Positions 4,460-6,810 of a stretch of DNA of 6,810 nucleotides are shown piece after piece. How positions within the stretch are numbered: position 1 is the stretch's first letter; each line of letters starts with the position of its first letter. The stretch is from JACVRW01 sp052038485 (GTDB lineage Bacteria > Actinomycetota > Thermoleophilia > Solirubrobacterales > Thermoleophilaceae): the NCBI GenBank assembly GCA_052038485.1, contig JBQGCL010000037.1, positions 1 to 6,810 on the forward strand, written 5' to 3'. The translations under genes and the position numbers were made by a program. A model generated the notes under the pieces. It was not told where the DNA came from and made no database searches. It saw only the letters and a program-made list of their open reading frames with translations.

Positions 4460-5662
4460 CTACTTCAGCGCAAAACGCTCAACCGCCCGAGCCTGCTGGG
4501 CAGCGGCCGGCTCGAGGAAGCCGTCGCACTCGCCCTTGGGCAGGATCGAGATCACGACCGTCGCGGCGTGCGAGAGCACGGTGCTCACGTCGTTCGAATC
4601 GAAGGCCGCCTCGCCGTCCTGGACGATCTGGGTGAGGTCGGCCCGGATGTCGCTCAGCGTCTGCTGGTCCTGGGCCGAGAAGCGGTCGCGGTCCTCCCAG
4701 ATCAACTCGGCCGCCCCCTGGAGCACGACGGCGTCGGCGAACGTCGCCAGCGGCTGGTTCGGCACGAACGCCGGCGGGCTGTTCGTGTTGGCGAGGTCGC
4801 GCGTCACGCGCAGTGCGATGCCGATCTGGTGGTCGAGCTTGCCGAAGTCGACGATCCCGATCTCGTCGTCGTTGGTGTGGTAGCACGGCCCGGTCGCGTC
4901 GGTGAAGAACACGCTCGGGATCTGCTTGCCGAGGAACGAGACGTAGTCGCTGCGGTTCTGCCCGAAGATCGAGCTGAGCAAGTGGGTGTCGAGTGGCCCC
5001 GCGTCGATCGCCGAGCGCACGATCTGCTGGAAGGCGGCGCCGCCGCTCTCCGACGCGACCGCGAAGCTCGTGTTGCGCAGGTGCGGCACCAGGTTGGCGC
5101 CCTGGATGTCGAAGTTGACGTAGCCGACCGTGTCGGCGAGCGGGACCAGCGGGTTGTCGGCGTAGTAGCGCGAGCCGACCAGCCCGTCCTCCTCCTCGTC
5201 CCAGAGGGCGAGGATGACCGAGCGGCGCGGCTTGGTCTGCTGGGCCGCGATCGACCGGCCGATCGCGAGCACGGCCGCCACGCCGGCCGCGTTGTCCGTG
5301 GCGCCGTTGCAGATCGTGTCGCCGCTCGACTTGTACGTGCAGGAGCTGCCGAGATGGTCGTAGTGGGCGCCGACCACGACGTACTTGTTGGGCAGCTGGC
5401 TGCCGCGGATCACCGAGACGACGTTGGTCCCGCCCGGCAGCGTCTGCGTGTAGGCGGCGTCGCCGGTCGCACCCGTGTTGAGGCCCGTGGAGATCGGCTT
5501 GAGCTGCTCGATCAGGAACTGGCGCGCGAGCGTCGATCCGTTCGTGTTGTTGTTGCGCCCGGCGGTGTCGTCCCCTGCGAGGCGCGCGATGTCGTACTGG
5601 GTGCAGCCGGACAGGAAAGCGCACACGACGACGACGAGGGCGAGGGGGCGGAGCCCGGGCAT
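4460..5662 (-). CDS. M28-family zinc aminopeptidase-like lipoprotein
   Basis: A 400-residue exported metallopeptidase of the M28 (aminopeptidase Y/glutaminyl-cyclase-like) family. The N-terminus is a lipoprotein signal: basic MPGLR, hydrophobic LALVVVVCAF and lipobox LSGC with Cys20, so the mature protein should be anchored on the outer face of the membrane. The family residues are all present: His100 (GAHYDHLG), Asp123 (GATDNAAG), general base Glu157 and zinc ligand Glu158 in WDEEEDGLVGS, Asp185 (NFDIQG) and His262 (CYHTNDDE). A two-zinc site and peptidase activity are therefore expected. Cys108/Cys118 may form a disulfide. Residues about 295-400, after the catalytic domain, form a helical tail without a recognised function. 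ATG 5662 lies 7 bp after TAGGGT, with no Shine-Dalgarno, so the mRNA is probably leaderless. The gene lies 39 bp downstream of the reductase gene. The open frame continues beyond its TAG stop. Substrate specificity is unknown. Confidence 0.93.
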   Translation of the reverse strand: MPGLRPLALVVVVCAFLSGCTQYDIARLAGDDTAGRNNNTNGSTLARQFLIEQLKPISTGLNTGATGDAAYTQTLPGGTNVVSVIRGSQLPNKYVVVGAHYDHLGSSCTYKSSGDTICNGATDNAAGVAAVLAIGRSIAAQQTKPRRSVILALWDEEEDGLVGSRYYADNPLVPLADTVGYVNFDIQGANLVPHLRNTSFAVASESGGAAFQQIVRSAIDAGPLDTHLLSSIFGQNRSDYVSFLGKQIPSVFFTDATGPCYHTNDDEIGIVDFGKLDHQIGIALRVTRDLANTNSPPAFVPNQPLATFADAVVLQGAAELIWEDRDRFSAQDQQTLSDIRADLTQIVQDGEAAFDSNDVSTVLSHAATVVISILPKGECDGFLEPAAAQQARAVERFALK

Positions 5663-5669
5663 CGGAGCG

Positions 5670-5675
5670 ACCCTA
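5670..5675 (-). promoter_or_regulatory. Putative -10 element of the leaderless M28 peptidase gene
   Basis: On the minus strand TAGGGT is followed by CGCTCCG and ATG 5662, placing transcription start within a base or two of the ATG. It sits in the 39-bp gap after the reductase gene, so the peptidase can be transcribed independently of it. The -35 would fall near the end of the reductase gene and is not recognisable. Confidence 0.45.
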
Positions 5676-5701
5676 CCCGGAATCGACCACCCGCTGCGGC
5701 G

Positions 5702-6810
5702 CTAGCCGCCGGCTGCCGCCAGCAGCTCGTCGCGGCTGGCGAGCTTCACGCGCGGGCGGTTCTCCGCGCGGCCGCGCTCGAGCTCGTGGCTCGCGATCGC
5801 CTGCCAGCCGGCGGCGTCGACCAGCCCCGGCTTGCGCTCGGCCAGCAGCGCGTCGATCGCCTCGCGGTCCGGTCGTTCCGGCTCGGGCAAGCTCCGCGAG
5901 TTCAGGTCCGCCACCAGGCAGGCGACGGTCTCCTCGGCGTCGCGCTTGTTCGTGCCGAGGATTCCGGTCGGCCCGCGCTTGATCCAGCCCACCGTGTAGA
6001 CGCCGGGGACCGGGGTGCCGTCGCCCGCCAGCACACGACCGCGCTCGTTGGGGAGCACGAAGTAGCGCTCGTCGAACGGCACGTCCGGCAGCGGCACCGC
6101 GCGGTAGCCGACCGAGCGCAGCACCAGCCCGCACTCGATCGTCTCGACGTCGTCGTCGCCGGCGGGCTCGGCCGCCAAGCGGCCATCGTCCCCGCGCGCG
6201 ATCCGGTTGCGCCGGACCGCGATGCCCTCGACGCGACCGTCGCCGACGATCTCGACCGGCGATGTCAGGAAGCGCAGCTCGATCGACCGGGGGGCGCCGG
6301 GCTGCGGCGGGCTCGCCGCGAACTCGCTCAGCAGCTCCACGTTCTTGCGCGCCGTGAACGTCCCCTCCGCGTCGAGCCACTCGCGCGAGACCGGGTCCAG
6401 CTCGGCGTCTTCCACGCGCAGCTCGACGCCCTCGAGCCGGCCCAGCTCGCGCAGTTCCGCGCTGGTGAAGGCGGCCTGGGCCGGGCCGCGCCGCCCGAGC
6501 ACGACGACCTCCTCGATCGCGCTCCCGCGCAAGGCTTCCAGCGCGTGGTCGGCCACGTCGGTGCGCCCGAGCTCCTCCGCGCCGAGCGTGAGCATCCGGG
6601 TGACGTCTGCCGCGACGTTGCCGTTGCCGATGACGACCGCCCGCTTGGCGGACAGGTCGAAGTCGAGCTCGCGGTGGTCGGGGTGGCCGTTGTACCAGGC
6701 GACGAACTCCGTGGCGGCCCAGCTGCCGGGCAGGTCCTCTCCGGGGATCCCCAACGACTTGTCGGTCTGGGCGCCGGTGGCGTAGATGACCGCCGAGTAG
6801 TGGCTCATCA
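5702..6810 (-). CDS. FprA-type ferredoxin/adrenodoxin-NADP reductase (N-terminus outside window)
   Basis: The C-terminal 368 residues or so of a flavoprotein that passes electrons between NADPH and ferredoxin, of the adrenodoxin-reductase/FprA family. The window begins within the FAD domain at SHYSAVIYATGAQTDKSLGI, and the first ~90 residues, with the FAD dinucleotide fold, are missing. The ATG at 6808 is internal, not the start. The NADP domain shows VVIGNGNVAADVTRML (58-73, counted from that ATG) and the phosphate-binding arginines in GRRGPAQAAFTSAELRELG (105-123). The family signature near the FAD isoalloxazine is GWIKRGPTGILGTNKRDAEE (274-293). The C-terminal ~75 residues are a helical extension of the usual kind. 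Expected full length is about 450-460 residues. Partner ferredoxins or P450s are not in the window. The call is firm at family level; the exact electron acceptor is inference. Confidence 0.92.
   Translation of the reverse strand, partial: MSHYSAVIYATGAQTDKSLGIPGEDLPGSWAATEFVAWYNGHPDHRELDFDLSAKRAVVIGNGNVAADVTRMLTLGAEELGRTDVADHALEALRGSAIEEVVVLGRRGPAQAAFTSAELRELGRLEGVELRVEDAELDPVSREWLDAEGTFTARKNVELLSEFAASPPQPGAPRSIELRFLTSPVEIVGDGRVEGIAVRRNRIARGDDGRLAAEPAGDDDVETIECGLVLRSVGYRAVPLPDVPFDERYFVLPNERGRVLAGDGTPVPGVYTVGWIKRGPTGILGTNKRDAEETVACLVADLNSRSLPEPERPDREAIDALLAERKPGLVDAAGWQAIASHELERGRAENRPRVKLASRDELLAAAGG

Noticed and set aside
4479..5624. 381-codon minus-strand frame inside the M28 gene
   Set aside because: It is an alternative frame of the peptidase gene. 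The peptidase frame carries all metal ligands and the lipobox, while this one is Arg/His-rich noise.
5673..6380. 235-codon minus-strand frame inside the reductase gene
   Set aside because: It is a shadow of the FprA-like frame, which has clear NADP and FAD motifs.

Overview
The window is very GC-rich. Its coding frames have strongly G/C-biased third codon positions, it uses ATG, GTG and TTG starts, and it encodes Tat and lipoprotein export signals. This fits a high-GC actinobacterium. The repeat protein and the FprA-like reductase resemble proteins I associate with the Thermoleophilia/Solirubrobacterales, but that placement is inference and no rRNA or tRNA is present to test it. It looks like ordinary chromosome: there is no transposase, integrase, CRISPR array or phage module.

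Left part (1-1153, minus strand): an MscS-type mechanosensitive channel gene is followed 9 bp downstream by the start of a secreted protein that runs off the left edge in an extremely GC-rich, Arg/Ala-rich stretch. Middle-left (1278-2691, plus strand): a Tat-exported glycine-rich decapeptide-repeat protein with a conserved-looking C-terminal domain starts at TTG behind a strong Shine-Dalgarno. A small ORF follows whose signal-peptide-like start and body lie in different frames.

Middle (2723-4364): an HhH-GPD family DNA-repair protein gene converges on a gene for a zinc-ribbon, single-pass membrane protein, and the two stops share one CTAG. Divergent from the zinc-ribbon gene, across a 33-bp gap, is a two-gene plus-strand unit. 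It holds a 55-residue muconolactone-isomerase-like protein that appears to have lost its middle, coupled by TGATG to a PNPOx-like flavin split-barrel protein.

Right part (4361-6810, minus strand): an M28 zinc aminopeptidase-like lipoprotein lies downstream of an FprA-type ferredoxin/adrenodoxin-NADP reductase whose N-terminus is cut by the right edge. The peptidase frame stays open and coding-like for 32 codons after its TAG stop, and ends on the CTAG that also contains the stop of the flavin protein gene.

The genes look like independent housekeeping or cell-envelope functions rather than one system. The recurring regulatory theme is a TA-rich -10-like hexamer 6-10 bp before the start codon of five genes, suggesting leaderless or near-leaderless transcripts. 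I see no convincing undescribed multi-gene system. The points most worth checking are the deleted isomerase, the open frame past the peptidase stop, and the frame-split small gene.
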